Shown here piece by piece: positions 23,493 through 37,106 of a stretch of 64,000 bases of DNA (positions within the stretch are counted from its first letter, which is position 1; each line of letters begins with the position of its first letter). The translations under genes were made by a program, and so were the position numbers. The notes below the pieces were generated by a model, which worked only from the letters and a program-made list of their open reading frames with translations, ran no database searches and had not been told where the DNA came from. The DNA comes from Nematostella vectensis (lineage: Eukaryota > Cnidaria > Anthozoa > Actiniaria > Edwardsiidae). Where the stretch lies: the NCBI RefSeq assembly GCF_932526225.1, contig NC_064041.1:16739888-16803887 (forward strand), read 5' to 3'.

Positions 23493-25424
23493 GTAAACAA
23501 ATATTCTAAATAATAGTAATCATAGCAATGGTCACCACTTACACATATAGAACTTGTAATGAAAAGAAAGACTGCAAAAAAACATCTTTTGTACTAGTTG
23601 CTTGAATTAACCCTTGGCTATTTTTAGCTGAATTCCCCTCCCCCTCTAAAAAAGAAAATAATAATAATAATAGAACAAAACTAAAAAGAAAACAAAAACA
23701 ACAGAGACCCCCACCAACAATTTTGATTTTTTTTACTTTCCTTTAAAAGGGGAGTGTCATGGTTAAGAGATTTGCAATAGCTCTAAAGCCCTGACACAAT
23801 GAACTTCAGTGAAATTCTTATACTGACTTATGAGCTTTTGGTACATGTGGGAGACTTTAAACAAAACAAAAAAAATGACCACAAACTGTCAATTAACATA
23901 GTTTTCAATATAATATTGCATATTATTTAATAAGGTATTCACAGCTTTTAAAAAGGTCAACTGTTTGTTGACACTTAAAAGCCTACAATAATCACTGACT
24001 CCAGACATGCGCAGTACTATGTTGCTGCCCCTTTAAAGTAAAATACAGCTTTACTTAGTCAGCGTAGACAAAATTGCGGATTTTGTCAATATTGTAATAT
24101 GAAGATGTCAATATTCTCCCCCCTTACGTCTTTATTTCTATTTATTTTATGCTTTTCACATGATACCAAAACAGCGTCTTTTTTCTTCGCTAATTTGATG
24201 TCATGTACACAATAAAAGAGATGCGCCCGTGCGCATGGCGAGTCCCCAAGGGACCCAAGACGCCCAAATAGACCTCTATTTTTTGTCATCCACAATCTTG
24301 GCGAGCTGTGCGTGGCGTAACCGTATTACAGGCCTGGGATCCTGGTTATTGTCCTCCCCATTAATGCGCGGGTTGGGATAACCTTGCAAGAGTGTTGTAC
24401 AGCATATTCGCTCGGAAATATCGGTGCTTGGGGCCTTCGGGTTCTTTACAGCCTTCCGTAAAAGCCTTGTGCTGCCATACCGATTGGGTAATCCGTATGT
24501 ATGGTTTTCGTTTTGTTCTTCAGACCGGGTTCGATCCCAGGCCAATGGGCTTTTTTTTTTTATTCGTTTTCTTTCTTTGTGCTTGACCCCCCTAATCCTG
24601 ATTGGTTTTGCGCAAAAATAATAAAAAAGTGAGTTTGCAAAATAAGCTTGCTGGATTTATTGATTATATGTATTCAATTTGTTCCTAGGAAGTTAACAAA
24701 AAACACAAAGCAAAGAGTTTGAGGAAGTAAACAAGTATGTGAACTTTAATGTTCTATTTGAAGGGGCGCATTTTGTACAGGGAAGCATACATAGAATGCT
24801 TAACTGGTGGAGAGGGGAGAGGTAACAGTTTATTGAGCATAATGTCAACAATAGCAGGGGGAAGGGAGGGGCACTCTCTTCATACAATATTGCAGTTGTT
24901 ACCTATTATTAAATAAGTTTATAACATGTTTTTGTTTATTTAGCAAGGTCTATTTCTGAGACATGCAAACTCAGGTAAGAGCTGTTGAAATATCAGGTGA
25001 GTGTTAAAAAAAAACAATTATCTGATTAGAAAACTAATGTAGATTCCTTTGCACCAAATAAGAACAAACTTCATTTTGTTTGTTATTTATGAGGAACGAG
25101 ATGAGCTCTACAAAGCCATAAAGAAATATGTATTGCTCATCTAAATTATACAAGTAAATAATAATATTAAAAAAGAACTACTGTAAGTAGTTAGAGTGGT
25201 TTTCATTAACCCGTGAAACAAAGTGTGATAGTTAATACTTAATAGTTAGTAAAACACAAAAAAGTACAATAGAATCAGATCACCACAAAGTGTAATACGC
25301 TTAAGCGTAGTTCACGGGTTAATGAAGGTTTTGACATTTCAACCTTACATCCACATGAAAGTAATGCCTAATATCGAGTGCCCTACAGTAATTGTTTTGC
25401 AGTCAAGTTGTTTTCTGTTAGTAG
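23493..25424. repeat. Monomer 13 (S form, 1932 bp)
   Basis: B-box 24528-24538; TTAA element 25206-25322 with an internal change (GTTAATACTTAATAG for GTTAAACGGTAATAG). It has GTAAGTAGTT (about 25184), shared with monomer 18. Confidence 0.95.
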
Positions 25425-27358
25425 GTAAAAAAATATTCTAAATAATAGTAATCATAGCTATGGTCACCACTTACACATATAGAACTTGTAATGAAAAGAA
25501 AGACTGCAAAAAAACATCTTTTGTACTAGTTGCTTGAATTGACCCTTGGCTATTTTTAGCTGAATTCCCCTCCCCCTCTAAAAAAGAAAATAATAATAAT
25601 AATAGAACAAAACTAAAAAGAAAACAAACACAACAGAGACCCCCACCAACAATTTTGATTTTTTTTTACTTTCCTTTAAAAGGGGAGTGTCATGGTTAAG
25701 AGATTTGCAATAGCTCTAGAGCCCTGACACAATGAACTTCAGTGAAATTCTAATACTGACTTATGAGCTTTTGGTACATGTGGGAGACTTTAAACAAAAC
25801 AAAAAAAAAAGAACAAACTGTCATTAACATAGTTTTCAATATAATATTGCATATTATTTAATAAGGTATTCACAGCTTTTAAAAAGGTCAACTGTTTGTT
25901 GACACTTAAAAGCCTACAATAATCACTGACTCCAGACATGCGCAGTACTATGTTGCTGCCCCTTTAAAGTAAAATACAGCTTTACTTAGTCAGCGTAGAC
26001 AAAATTGCGGATTTTGTCAATATTCTAATATGAAGATGTCAATATTCTCCCCCCTTACGTCTTTATTTCTATTTATGTTATGCTTTTCACATGATACCAA
26101 AACAGCGTCTTTTTTCTTCGCTAATTGGATGTCATGTACACAATAAAAGAGATGCGCCCGTGCGCATGGCGAGTCCCCAAGGGAACCAAGACGCCCAAAC
26201 AGACCTCTATTTTTTGTCATCCACAATCTCGCCGAGCTGTGCGTGGCGTAACCGTATTACAGGCCTGGGATCCTGGTTATTGTCCTCCCCATTAATGCGC
26301 GGGTTGGGATAACCTTGCAAGAGTGTTGTACAGCATATTCGCTCGGAAATATCGGTGCTTGGGGCCTTCGGGTTCTTTACAGCCTTCCGTAAAAGCCTTG
26401 TGCTGCCATACCGATTGGGTAATCCGTATGTATGGTTTCCGTTTTTGTTCTTCAGACCGGGTTCGATCCCAGGCCAATGGGCTTTTTTTTAGTTCGTTTT
26501 TTTTTCCTTTGTGCTGGACCCCCTTAATCCTGATAGGTTTTGCGCAAAAATAATAAAAAAAGTGAGTTTGCAAAATAAGCTTGCTAGATTTATTGATTAT
26601 ATGTATTCAATTTGTTCCTAGGAAGTTAACAAAAAACACAAAGCCAAGAGTTTGAGGAAGTAAACAAGTATGTGAACTTTAATGTTCTATTTGAAGAGGT
26701 GCATTTTGTACAGGGAAGCATACATAGAATGCTTAACTGGTGGAGAGGGAAGAGGTAAAAGTTTATTGAGCATATTTTCAACAATAGCAGGGGGAAGAGA
26801 GGGGCCCTCTCTTCATACAATATTGCAGTTGTTACCTATTATTAAATAAGTTTGTAACATGTCTTTGTTTATTAAGCAAGGTCTATTTCTGAGACAAGCA
26901 AACTCAAGTAAGGCTGTTTAAATAACAGGTGAGTGTTAAAAGAAAAACAATTATCTGATTAGAAAACTACTGTAGATTCCTTTGCACCAAAATAAGAACA
27001 AACTTCATTTTGTTTGTTATTTATGAGGAACGAGATGAGCTCTACAAAGCCATAAAGAAATATGTATTGCTCATCTAAATTATACAAGTAAATAATAATA
27101 TTAAAAAAGAACTACTGTAAGTAATTAGAGTGGTTTTCATTAACCCGTGAAACAAAGTGTGATAGTTAAACGGTAATAGTTAGTAAAACACAAAAAAGTA
27201 CAATAGAATCAGATCACCACAAAGTGTAATACGCTAAAGCGTAGTTCACGGGTTAATGAAGGTTTTGACATTTCAACCTTACATCCACATGAAAGTAATG
27301 CCTAATATCGAGTGCCCTACAGTAAGTGTTTTGCAGTCAAGTTGTTTTCTGATAGTAG
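25425..27358. repeat. Monomer 14 (S form, 1934 bp)
   Basis: B-box 26460-26470; one extra T in the TTTT run just before it; TTAA element 27140-27256. At 25800-25830 it carries the AAAGAACAAACTGTCATTAAC haplotype otherwise seen only in monomers 20, 21, 24 and 28. It shares TGAAGAGGTGC and CATATTTTCAAC with monomer 17. Confidence 0.95.
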
Positions 27359-29292
27359 GTAAAAAAATATTCTAAATAATAGTAATCATAGCTATGGTCA
27401 CCACTTACACATATAGAACTTGTAATGAAAAGAAAGACTGCAAAAAAACATCTTTTGTACTAGTTGCTTGAATTGACCCTTGGCTATTTTTAGCTGAATT
27501 CCCCTCCCCCTCTAAAAAAAAAAATAATAATAATAATAAAACAAAACTAAAAAGAAAACAAAAACAACAGAGACCCCCACCAACAATTTTGATTTTTTTT
27601 ACTTTCCTTTAAAAGGGGAGTGTCATGGTTAAGAGATTTGCAATAGCTCTAGAGCCCTGACACAATGAACTTCAGTGAAATTCTTATACTGACTTATGAG
27701 CTTTTGGTACATGTGGGAGACTTTAAACAAAACAAAAAAAAATGACCACAAACTGTCAATTAACATAGTTTTCAATATAATATTGCATATTATTTAATAA
27801 GGTATTCACAGCTTTTAAAAAGGTCAACTGTTTGTTGACACTTAAAAGCCTACAATAATCACTGACTCCAGACATGCGCAGTACTATGTTGCTGCCCCTT
27901 TAAAGTAAAATACAGCTTTACTTAGTCAGCGTAGACAAAATTGCGGATTTTGTCAATATTGTAATATGAAGATGTCAATATTCTCCCCCTTTACGTCTTT
28001 ATTTCTATTTATTTTATGCTTTTCACATGATACCAAAACAGCGTCTTTTTTCTTCGCTAATTTGATGTCATGTACACAATAAAAGAGATGCGCCCGTGCG
28101 CATGTCGAGTCCCCAAGGGACCCAAGACGCCCAAATAGACCTCTATTTTTTGTCATCCACAATCTCGGCGAGCTGTGCGTGGCGTAACCGTATTACAGGC
28201 CTGGGATCCTGGTTATTGTCCTCCCCATTAATGCGCGGGTTGGGATAACCTTGCAAGAGTGTTGTACAGCATATTCGCTCGGAAATATCGGTGCTTGGGG
28301 CCTTCGGGTTCTTTACAGCCTTCCGTAAAAGCCTTGTGCTGCCATACCGATTGGGTAATCCGTATGTATGGTTTCAGTTTTGTTCTTCAGACCGGGTTCG
28401 ATCCCAGGCCAATGGGCTTTTTTTTTTTATTCGTTTTCTTTCATTGTGCTTGACCCCCCTAATCCTGATTGGTTTTGCGCAAAAATAATAAAAAAGTGAG
28501 TTTGCAAAATAAGCTTGCTGGATTTATTGATTATATGTATTCAATTTGTTCCTAGGAAGTTAACAAAAAACACAAAGCAAAGAGTTTGAGGAAGTAAACA
28601 AGTATGTGAACTTTAATGTTCTATTTGAAGGGGCGCATTTTGTACAGGGAAGCATACATAGAATGCTTAACTGGTGGAGAGGGGAGAGGTAACAGTTTAT
28701 TGAGCATAATGTCAACAATAGCAGGGGGAAGGGAGGGGCACTCTCTTCATACAATATTGCAGTTGTTACCTATTATTAAATAAGTTTATAACATGTTTTT
28801 GTTTATTAAGCAAGTTCTATTTCTGAGACAAGCAAACTCAGGTAAGAGCTGTTGAAATATCAGGTGAGTGTTAAAAAAAAAACAATTATCTGATTAGAAA
28901 ACTAATGTAGATTCCTTTGCACCAAATAAGAACAAACTTCATTTTGTTTGTTATTTATGAGTAACGAGATGAGCTCTACAAAGCCATAAAGAAATATGTA
29001 TTGCTCATCTAAATTATACAAGTAAATAATAATATTAAAAAAGAACTACTGTAAGTAATTAGAGTGGTTTTCATTAACCCGTGAAACAAAGTGTGATAGT
29101 TAAACGGTAATAGTTAGTAAAACACAAAAAAGTACAAAAGAATCAGATCACCACAAAGTGTAATACGCTAAAGCGTAGTTCACGGGTTAATGAAGGTTTT
29201 GACATTTCAACCTTACATCCACATGAAAGTAATGCCTAATATCGAGTGCCCTACAGTAAGTGTTTTGCAGTCAAGTTGTTTTCTGTTAGTAG
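27359..29292. repeat. Monomer 15 (S form, 1934 bp)
   Basis: B-box 28395-28405; TTAA element 29074-29190. It carries CAAGTTCTATTT (about 28811), as in monomer 12. Confidence 0.95.
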
Positions 29293-31220
29293 GTAAAAAA
29301 ATATTCTAAATAATAGTAATCATAGCTATGGTCACCACTTACACATATAGAACTTGTAATGAAAAGAAAGACTGCAAAAAAACATCTTTTGTACTAGTTG
29401 CTTGAATTGACCCTTGGCTATTTTTAGCTGAATTCCCCTCCCCCTCTAAAAAAGAAAATAATAATAATAATAGAACAAAACTAAAAAGAAAACAAAAACA
29501 AATGAGACCCCCACCAACAATTTTGATTTTTTTTACTTTCCTTTAAAAGGGGAGTGTCATGGTTAAGAGATTTGCAATAGCTCTAGAGCCCTGACACAAT
29601 GAACTTCAGTGAAATTCTTATACTGACTTATGAGCTTTTGGTACATGTGGGAGACTTTAAACAAAACAAAAAAAATGACCACAAACTGTCAATTAACATA
29701 GTTTTCAATATAATATTGCATATTATTTAATAAGGTATTCACAGCTTTTAAAAAGGTCAACTGTTTGTTGACACTTAAAAGCCTACAATAATCACTGACT
29801 CCAGACATGCGCAGTACTATGTTGCTGCCCCTTTAAAGTAAAATACAGCTTTACTTAGTCAGCGTAGACAAAATTGCGGATTTTGTCAATATTGTAATAT
29901 GAAGATGTCAATATTCTCCCCCCTTACGTCTTTATTTCTATTTATTTTATGCTTTTCACATGATACCAAAACAGCGTCTTTTTTCTTCGCTAATTTGATG
30001 TCATGTACACAATAAAAGAGATGCGCCCGTGCGCATGTCGAGTCCCCAAGGGACCCAAGACGCCCAAATAGACCTCTATTTTTTGTCATCCACAATCTCG
30101 GCGAGCTGTGCGTGGCGTAACGTATTACAGGCCTGGGATCCTGGTTATTGTCCTCCCCATTAATGCGCGGGTTGGGATAACCTTGCAAGAGTGTTGTACA
30201 GCATATTCGCTCGGAAATATCGGTGCTTGGGGCCTTCGGGTTCTTTACAGCCTTCCGTAAAAGCCTTGTGCTGCCATACCGATTGGGTAATCCGTATGTA
30301 TGGTTTCCGTTTTGTTCTTCAGACCGGGTTCGATCCCAGGCCAATGGGCTTTTTTTTTATTCGTTTTCTTTCTTTGTGCTTGACCCCCCTAATCCTGATT
30401 GGTTTTGCGCAAAAATAATAAAAAAGTGAGTTTGCAAAATAAGCTTGCTGGATTTATTGATTATATGTATTCAATTTGTTCCTAGGAAGTTAACAAAAAA
30501 CACAAAGCAAAGAGTTTGAGGAAGTAAACAAGTATGTGAACTTTAATGTTCTATTTGAAGGGGCGCATTTTGTACAGGGAAGCATACATAGAATGCTTAA
30601 CTGGTGGAGAGGGGAGAGGTAACAGTTTATTGAGCATAATGTCAACAATAGCAGGAGGAAGGGAGGGGCACTCTCTTCATACAATATTGCAGTTGTTACC
30701 TATTATTAAATAAGTTTATAACATGTTTTTGTTTATTAAGCAAGGTCTATTTCTGAGACAAGCAAACTCAGGTAAGAGCTGTTGAAATATCAGGTGAGTG
30801 TTAAAAAAAACAATTATCTGATTAGAAAACTAATGTAGATTCCTTTGCACCAAATAAGAACAAACTTCATTTTGTTTGTTATTTATGAGGAACGAGATGA
30901 GCTCTACAAAGCCATAAAGAAATATGTATTGCTCATCTAAATTATACAAGTAAATAATAATATTAAAAAAGAACTACTGTAAGTAATTAGAGTGGTTTTC
31001 ATTAACCCGTGAAACAAAGTGTGATAGTTAAACGGTAATAGTTAGTAAAACACAAAAAAGTACAATAGAATCAGATCACCACAAAGTGTAATACGCTAAA
31101 GCGTAGTTCACGGGTTAATGAAAGTTTTGACATTTCAACCTTACATCCACATGAAAGTAATGTCTAATATCGAGTGCCCTACAGTAAGTGTTTTGCAGTC
31201 AAGTTGTTTTCTGTTAGTAG
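29293..31220. repeat. Monomer 16 (S form, 1928 bp)
   Basis: One C is deleted in the A-box-like motif (TGGCGTAACGTATT, about 30113), which shifts reading frames across the core. B-box 30327-30337; TTAA element 31002-31118. Confidence 0.95.
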
Positions 31221-33154
31221 GTAAAAAAATATTCTAAATAATAGTAATCATAGCTATGGTCACCACTTACACATATAGAACTTGTAATGAAAAGAAAGAC
31301 TGCAAAAAAACATCTTTTGTACTAGTTGCTTGAATTGACCCTTGGCTATTTTTAGCTGAATTCCCCTCCCCCTCTAAAAAAGAAAATAATAATAATAATA
31401 GAACAAAACTAAAAAGAAAACAAAAACAACAGAGACCCCCACCAACAATTTTGATTTTTTTTACTTTCCTTTAAAAGGGGAGTGTCATGGTTAAGAGATT
31501 TGCAATAGCTCTAGAGCCCTGACACAATGAACTTCAGTGAAATTCTAATACTGACTTATGAGCTTTTGGTACATGTGGGAGACTTTAAACAAAACAAAAA
31601 AAAATGACCACAAACTGTCAATTAACATAGTTTTCAATATAATATTGCATATTATTTAATAAGGTATTCACAGCTTTTAAAAAGGTCAACTGTTTGTTGA
31701 CACTTAAAAGCCTACAATAATAACTGACTCCAGACATGCGCAGTACTATGTTGCTGCACTTTAAAGTAAAATACAGCTTTACTTAGTCAGCGTAGACAAA
31801 ATTGCGGATTTTGTCAATATTCTAATATGAATATGTTAATATTCTCCCCCCTTACGTCTTTATTTCTATTTATTTTATGATTTTCACATGATACCAAAAC
31901 AGCGTCTTTTTTCTTCGCTAATTTGATGTCATGTACACAATAAAAGAGATGCGCCCGTGCGCATGGCGAGTCCCCAAGGGACCCAAGACGCCCAAATAGA
32001 CCTCTATTTTTTGTCATCCACAATCTCGGCGAGCTGTGCGTGGCGTAACCGTATTACAGGCCTGGGATCCTGGTTATTGTCCTCCCCATTAATGCGCGGG
32101 TTGGGATAACCTTGCAAGAGTGTTGTACAGCATATTCGCTCGGAAATATCGGTGCTTGGGGCCTTCGGGTTCTTTACAGCCTTCCGTAAAAGCCTTGTGC
32201 TGCCATACCGATTGGGTAATCCGTATGTATGGTTTCCGTTTTGTTCTTCAGACCGGGTTCGATCCCAGGCCAATGGGCTTTTTTTTTTATTCGTTTTCTT
32301 TCTTTGTGCTTGACCCCCCTAATCCTGATTGGTTTTGCGCAAAAATAATAAAAAAAAGTGAGTTTGCAAAATAAGCTTGCTAGATTTATTGATTATATGT
32401 ATTCAATTTGTTCCTAGGAAGTTAAGAAAAAACACAAAGCAAAGAGTTTGAGGAAGTAAACAAGTATGTGAACTTTAATGTTCTATTTGAAGAGGTGCAT
32501 TTTGTACAGGGAAGCATACATAGAATGCTTAACTGGTGGAGAGGGAAGAGGTAAAAGTTTATTGAGCATATTTTCAACAATAGCAGGGGGAAGAGAGGGG
32601 CCCTCTCTTCATACAATATTGCAGTTGTTACCTATTATTAAATAAGTTTGTAACATGTCTTTGTTTATTAAGCAAGGTCTATTTCTGAGACAAGCAAACT
32701 CAAGTAAGGCTGTTGAAATAACAGGTGAGTGTTAAAAGAAAAACAATTATCTGATTAGAAAACTACTGTAGATTCCTTTGCACCAAAATAAGAACAAACT
32801 TCATTTTGTTTGTTATTTATGAGGAACGAGATGAGCTCTACAAAGCCATAAAGAAATATGTATTGCTCATCTAAATTATACAAGTAAATAATAATATTAA
32901 AAAAGAACTACTGTAAGTAATTAGAGTGGTTTTCATTAACCCGTGAAACAAAGTGTGATAGTTAAACGGTAATAGTTAGTAAAACACAAAAAAGTACAAT
33001 AGAATCAGATCACCACAAAGTGTAATACGCTAAAGCGTAGTTCACGGGTTAATGAAGGTTTTGACATTTCAACCTTACATCCACATGAAAGTAATGACTA
33101 ATATCGAGTGCCCTACAGTAAGTGTTTTGCAGTCAAGTTGTTTTTTGTTAGTAG
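31221..33154. repeat. Monomer 17 (S form, 1934 bp)
   Basis: Last unit of the twelve-unit S run. It carries the ATAACTGACTCC / CTGCACTTTAAAG haplotype (about 31718-31766) that recurs in monomers 19, 25, 29 and 30. B-box 32256-32266; TTAA element 32936-33052. Confidence 0.95.
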
Positions 33155-33231
33155 GTAAAAAAATATTCTAAATAATAGTAATCATAGCTATGGTCACCAC
33201 TTACACATATAGAACTTGTAATGAAAAGAAA

Positions 33232-33233
<2 letters not shown>

Positions 33234-33271
<38 letters not shown>
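33234..33271. repeat. Expanded (TA)19 microsatellite
   Basis: Thirty-eight bases of alternating A/T in monomer 18, where other L units have about 4-9 TA units preceded by an A-run. The A-run is missing here, so the tract begins straight after GAAAAGAAAGA. Confidence 0.9.
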
Positions 33272-33274
<3 letters not shown>

Positions 33275-33388
33275 GTCAAACAACAGAATTGCATGATAAC
33301 CTTGAATATATTGAATAAAGGACTGCAAAAAAAACATCTTTTGCACTAGTTGCTTGAATTGACCCTTGGCTATTTTTAGCTGAATTTT

Positions 33389-33399
33389 CCCCCCCCCCC
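33389..33399. repeat. 11-base C homopolymer
   Basis: Replaces the usual CCCCTCCCCCT tract in monomer 18. The unit shows several unstable tracts at once. Confidence 0.85.
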
Positions 33400-35172
33400 T
33401 CTAAAAAAGAAAATAATAATAATAATAGAACAAAACTAAAAAGAAAACAAACACAACAGAGACCCCCACCAACAATTTTGATTTTTTTTTTTTACTTTCC
33501 TTTAAAAGGGGAGTGTCATGGTTAAGAGATTTGCAATAGCTCTAGAGCCCTGACACAATGAACTTCAGTGAAATTCTAATACTGACTTATGAGCTTTTGG
33601 TACATGTGGGAGACTTTAAACAAAACAAAAAAAATGACCACAAACTGTCAATTAACATAGTTTTCAATATAATATTGCATATTATTTAATAAGGTATTCA
33701 CAGCTTTTAAAAAGGTCAACTGTTTGTTGACACTTAAAAGCCTACAATAATCACTGACTCCAGACATGCGCAGGACTATGTTGCTGCCCCTTTAATGTAA
33801 AATACAGCTTTACTAGACAAAATTGCGGATTTTGTCAATATTCTAATATGAATATGTCAATATTCTCCCCCCTTACGTCTTTATTTCTATTTATTTTATG
33901 ATTTTCACATGATACCAAAACAGCGTCTTTTTTCTTCGCTAATTTGATGTCATGTACACAATAAAAGAGATGCGCCCGTGCGCATGGCGAGTCCCCAAGG
34001 GACCCAAGACGCCCAAATAGACCTCTATTTTTTGTCATCCACAATCTCGGCGAGCTGTGCGTGGCGTAACCGTATTACAGGCCTGGGATCCTGGTTATTG
34101 TCCTCCCCATTAATGCGCGGGTTGGGATAACCTTGCAAGAGTGTTGTACAGCATATTCGCTCGGAAATATCGGTGCTTGGGGCCTTCGGGTTCTTTACAG
34201 CCTTCGGTAAAAGCCTTGTGCTGCCATACCGATTGGGTAATCAGTATGTATGGCTTCCGTTTTGTTCTTCAGACCGGGTTCGATCCCAGGCCAATGGCCT
34301 TTTTTTTTTATTCGTTTTCTTTCTTTGTGCTTGACCCCCCTAATCCTGATTGGTTTTGCGCAAAAATAATAAAAAAGTGAGTTTGCAAAATAAGCTTGCT
34401 GGATTTATTGATTATATGTATTCAATTTGTTCCTAGGAAGTTAACAAAAAACACAAAGCAAAGAGTTTGAGGAAGTAAACAAGTATGTGAACTTTAATGT
34501 TCTATTTGAAGGGGTGCATTTTGTACAGGGAAGCATACATAGAATGCTTAACTGGTGGAGAGGGGAGAGGTAACAGTTTATTGAGCATAATGTCAACAAT
34601 AGCAGGGGGAAGGGAGGGGCACTCTCTTCATACAATATTGCAGTTGTTACCTATTATTAAATAAGTTTATAACATGTTTTTGTTTATTAAGCAAGGTCTA
34701 TTTCTGAGACAAGCAAACTCAGGTAAGAGCTGTTGAAATATCAGGTGAGTGTTAAAAAAAAACAATTATCTGATTAGAAAACTAATGTAGATTCCTTTGC
34801 ACCAAATAAGAACAAACTTCATTTTGTTTGTTATTTATGAGGAACGAGATGAGCTCTACAAAGCCATAAAGAAATATGTATTGCTCATCTAAATTATACA
34901 AGTAAATAATAATATTAAAAAAGAACTACTGTAAGTAGTTAGAGTGGTTTTCATTAACCCGTGAAACAAAGTGTGATAGTTAAACGGTAATAGTTAGTAA
35001 AACACAAAAAAGTACAATAGAATCAGATCACCACAAAGTGTAATACGCTAAAGCGTAGTTCACGGGTTAATGAAGGTTTTGACATTTCAACCTTACATCC
35101 ACATGAAAGTAATGTCTAATATCGAGTGCCCTACAGTAAGTGTTTTGCAGTCAAGTTGTTTTCTGTTAGTAG

Positions 35173-37106
35173 GTAAAAAAATATTCTAAATAATAGTAAT
35201 CATAGCTATGGTCACCACTTACACATATAGAACTTGTAATGAAAAGAAAGACTGCAAAAAAACATCTTTTGTACTAGTTGCTTGAATTGACCCTTGGCTA
35301 TTTTTAGCTGAATTCCCCTCCCCCTCTAAAAAAGAAAATAATAATAATAATAGAACAAAACTAAAAAGAAAACAAAAACAACAGAGACCCCCACCAACAA
35401 TTTTGATTTTTTTTACTTTCCTTTAAAAGGGGAGTGTCATGGTTAAGAGATTTGCAATAGCTCTAGAGCCCTGACACAATGAACTTCAGTGAAATTCTAA
35501 TACTGACTTATGAGCTTTTGGTACATGTGGGAGACTTTAAACAAAACAAAAAAAATGACCACAAACTGTCAATTAACATAGTTTTCAATATAATATTGCA
35601 TATTATTTAATGAGGTATTCACAGCTTTTAAAAAGGTCAACTGTTTGTTGACACTTAAAAGCCTACAATAATAACTGACTCCAGACATGCGCAGTACTAT
35701 GTTGCTGCACTTTAAAGTAAAATACAGCTTTACTTAGTCAGCGTAGACAAAATTGCGGATTTTGTCAATATTCTAATATGAAGATGTCAATATTCTCCCC
35801 CTTTACGTCTTTATTTCTATTTATTTTATGATTTTCACATGATACCAAAACAGCGTCTATTTTCTTCGCTAATTTGATGTCATGTACACAATAAAAGAGA
35901 TGCGCCCGTGCGCATGGCGAGTCCCCAAGGGACCCAAGACGCCCAAATAGACCTCTATTTTTTGTCATCCACAATCTCGGCGAGCTGTGCGTGGCGTAAC
36001 CGTATTACAGGCCTGGGATCCTGGTTATTGTCCTCCCCATTAATGCGCGGGTTGGGATAACCTTGCAAGAGTGTTGTACAGCATATTCGCTCGGAAATAT
36101 CGGTGCTTGGGGCCTTCGGGTTCTTTACAGCCTTCCGTAAAAGCCTTGTGCTGCCATACCGATTGGGTAATCCGTATGTATGGTTTCCGTTTTGTTCTTC
36201 AGACCGGGTTCGATCCCAGGCCAATGGGCTTTTTTTTTAGTTCGTTTTTTTTTCTTTGTGCTGGACCCCCTTAATCCTGATAGGTTTTGCGCAAAAATAA
36301 TAAAAAAAAGTGAGTTTGCAAAATAAGCTTGCTAGATTTATTGATTATATGTATTCAATTTGTTCCTGGGAAGTTAACAAAAAACACAAAGCAAAGAGTT
36401 TGAGGAAGTAAACAAGTATGTGAACTTTAATGTTCTATTTGAAGGGGTGCATTTTGTACAGGGAAGCATACATAGAATGCTTAACTGGTGGAGAGGGAAG
36501 AGGTAAAAGTTTATTGAGCATAATTTCAACAATAGCAGGGGGAAGAGAGGGGCACTCTCTTCATACAATATTGCAGTTGTTACCTATTATTAAATAAGTT
36601 TGTAACATGTCTTTGTTTATTAAGCAAAGTCTATTTCTAAGACAAGCAAACTCAAGTAAGGCTGTTGAAATAACAGGTGAGTGTTAAAAGAAAAACAATT
36701 ATCTGATTATAAAACTACTGTAGATTTCTTTGCACCAAAATAAGAACAAACTTCATTTTGTTTGTTATTTATGAGGAATGAGATGAGCTCTACAAAGCCA
36801 TAAAGAAATATGTATTGCTCATCTAAATTATACAAGTAAAAAATAATATTAAAAAAGAACTACTGTAAGTAATTAGAGTGGTTTTCATTAACCCGTGAAA
36901 CAAAGTGTGATAGTTAAACGGTAATAGTTAGTAAAACACAAAAAAGTACAATAGAATCAGATCACCACAAAGTGTAATACGCTAAAGCGTAGTTCACGGG
37001 TTAATGAAGGTTTTGACATTTCAACCTTACATCCACATGAAAGTAATGCCTAATATGGAGTGCCCTACAGTAAGTGTTTTGCAGTCAAGTTGTTTTCTGT
37101 TAGTAG
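35173..37106. repeat. Monomer 19 (S form, 1934 bp)
   Basis: Single S unit between L units. It has the CTGCACTTTAAAG haplotype (about 35706). B-box 36207-36217; TTAA element 36888-37004. Confidence 0.95.

Larger units (their letters stand above)
21560..27358. repeat. 5.8-kb trimer block, copy 1 (monomers 12-14)
   Basis: Monomers 12-14 match monomers 15-17 at offsets of 5796-5800 bp. Rare markers are shared in order: CAAGTTCT in 12 and 15, the GGGGAGAGGTAACAG subtype in 13 and 16, TGAAGAGGTGC with CATATTTTCAAC in 14 and 17. Some markers break the pattern, so the block is a mosaic. Confidence 0.6.
27359..33154. repeat. 5.8-kb trimer block, copy 2 (monomers 15-17)
   Basis: Second copy of the three-unit block. 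Monomer 17 differs from monomer 14 in its left half (CTGCACTTTAAAG haplotype), pointing to later exchange. Confidence 0.6.
33155..35172. repeat. Monomer 18 (L form with expanded microsatellites, 2018 bp)
   Basis: Longest LINE-free unit, because of a 19-fold TA tract and an 11-C run listed separately. About 10 bp (TTAGTCAGCG) are missing at about 33813. B-box 34277-34287 is followed by CCAATGGCC instead of CCAATGGGC. TTAA element 34954-35070. Confidence 0.95.
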
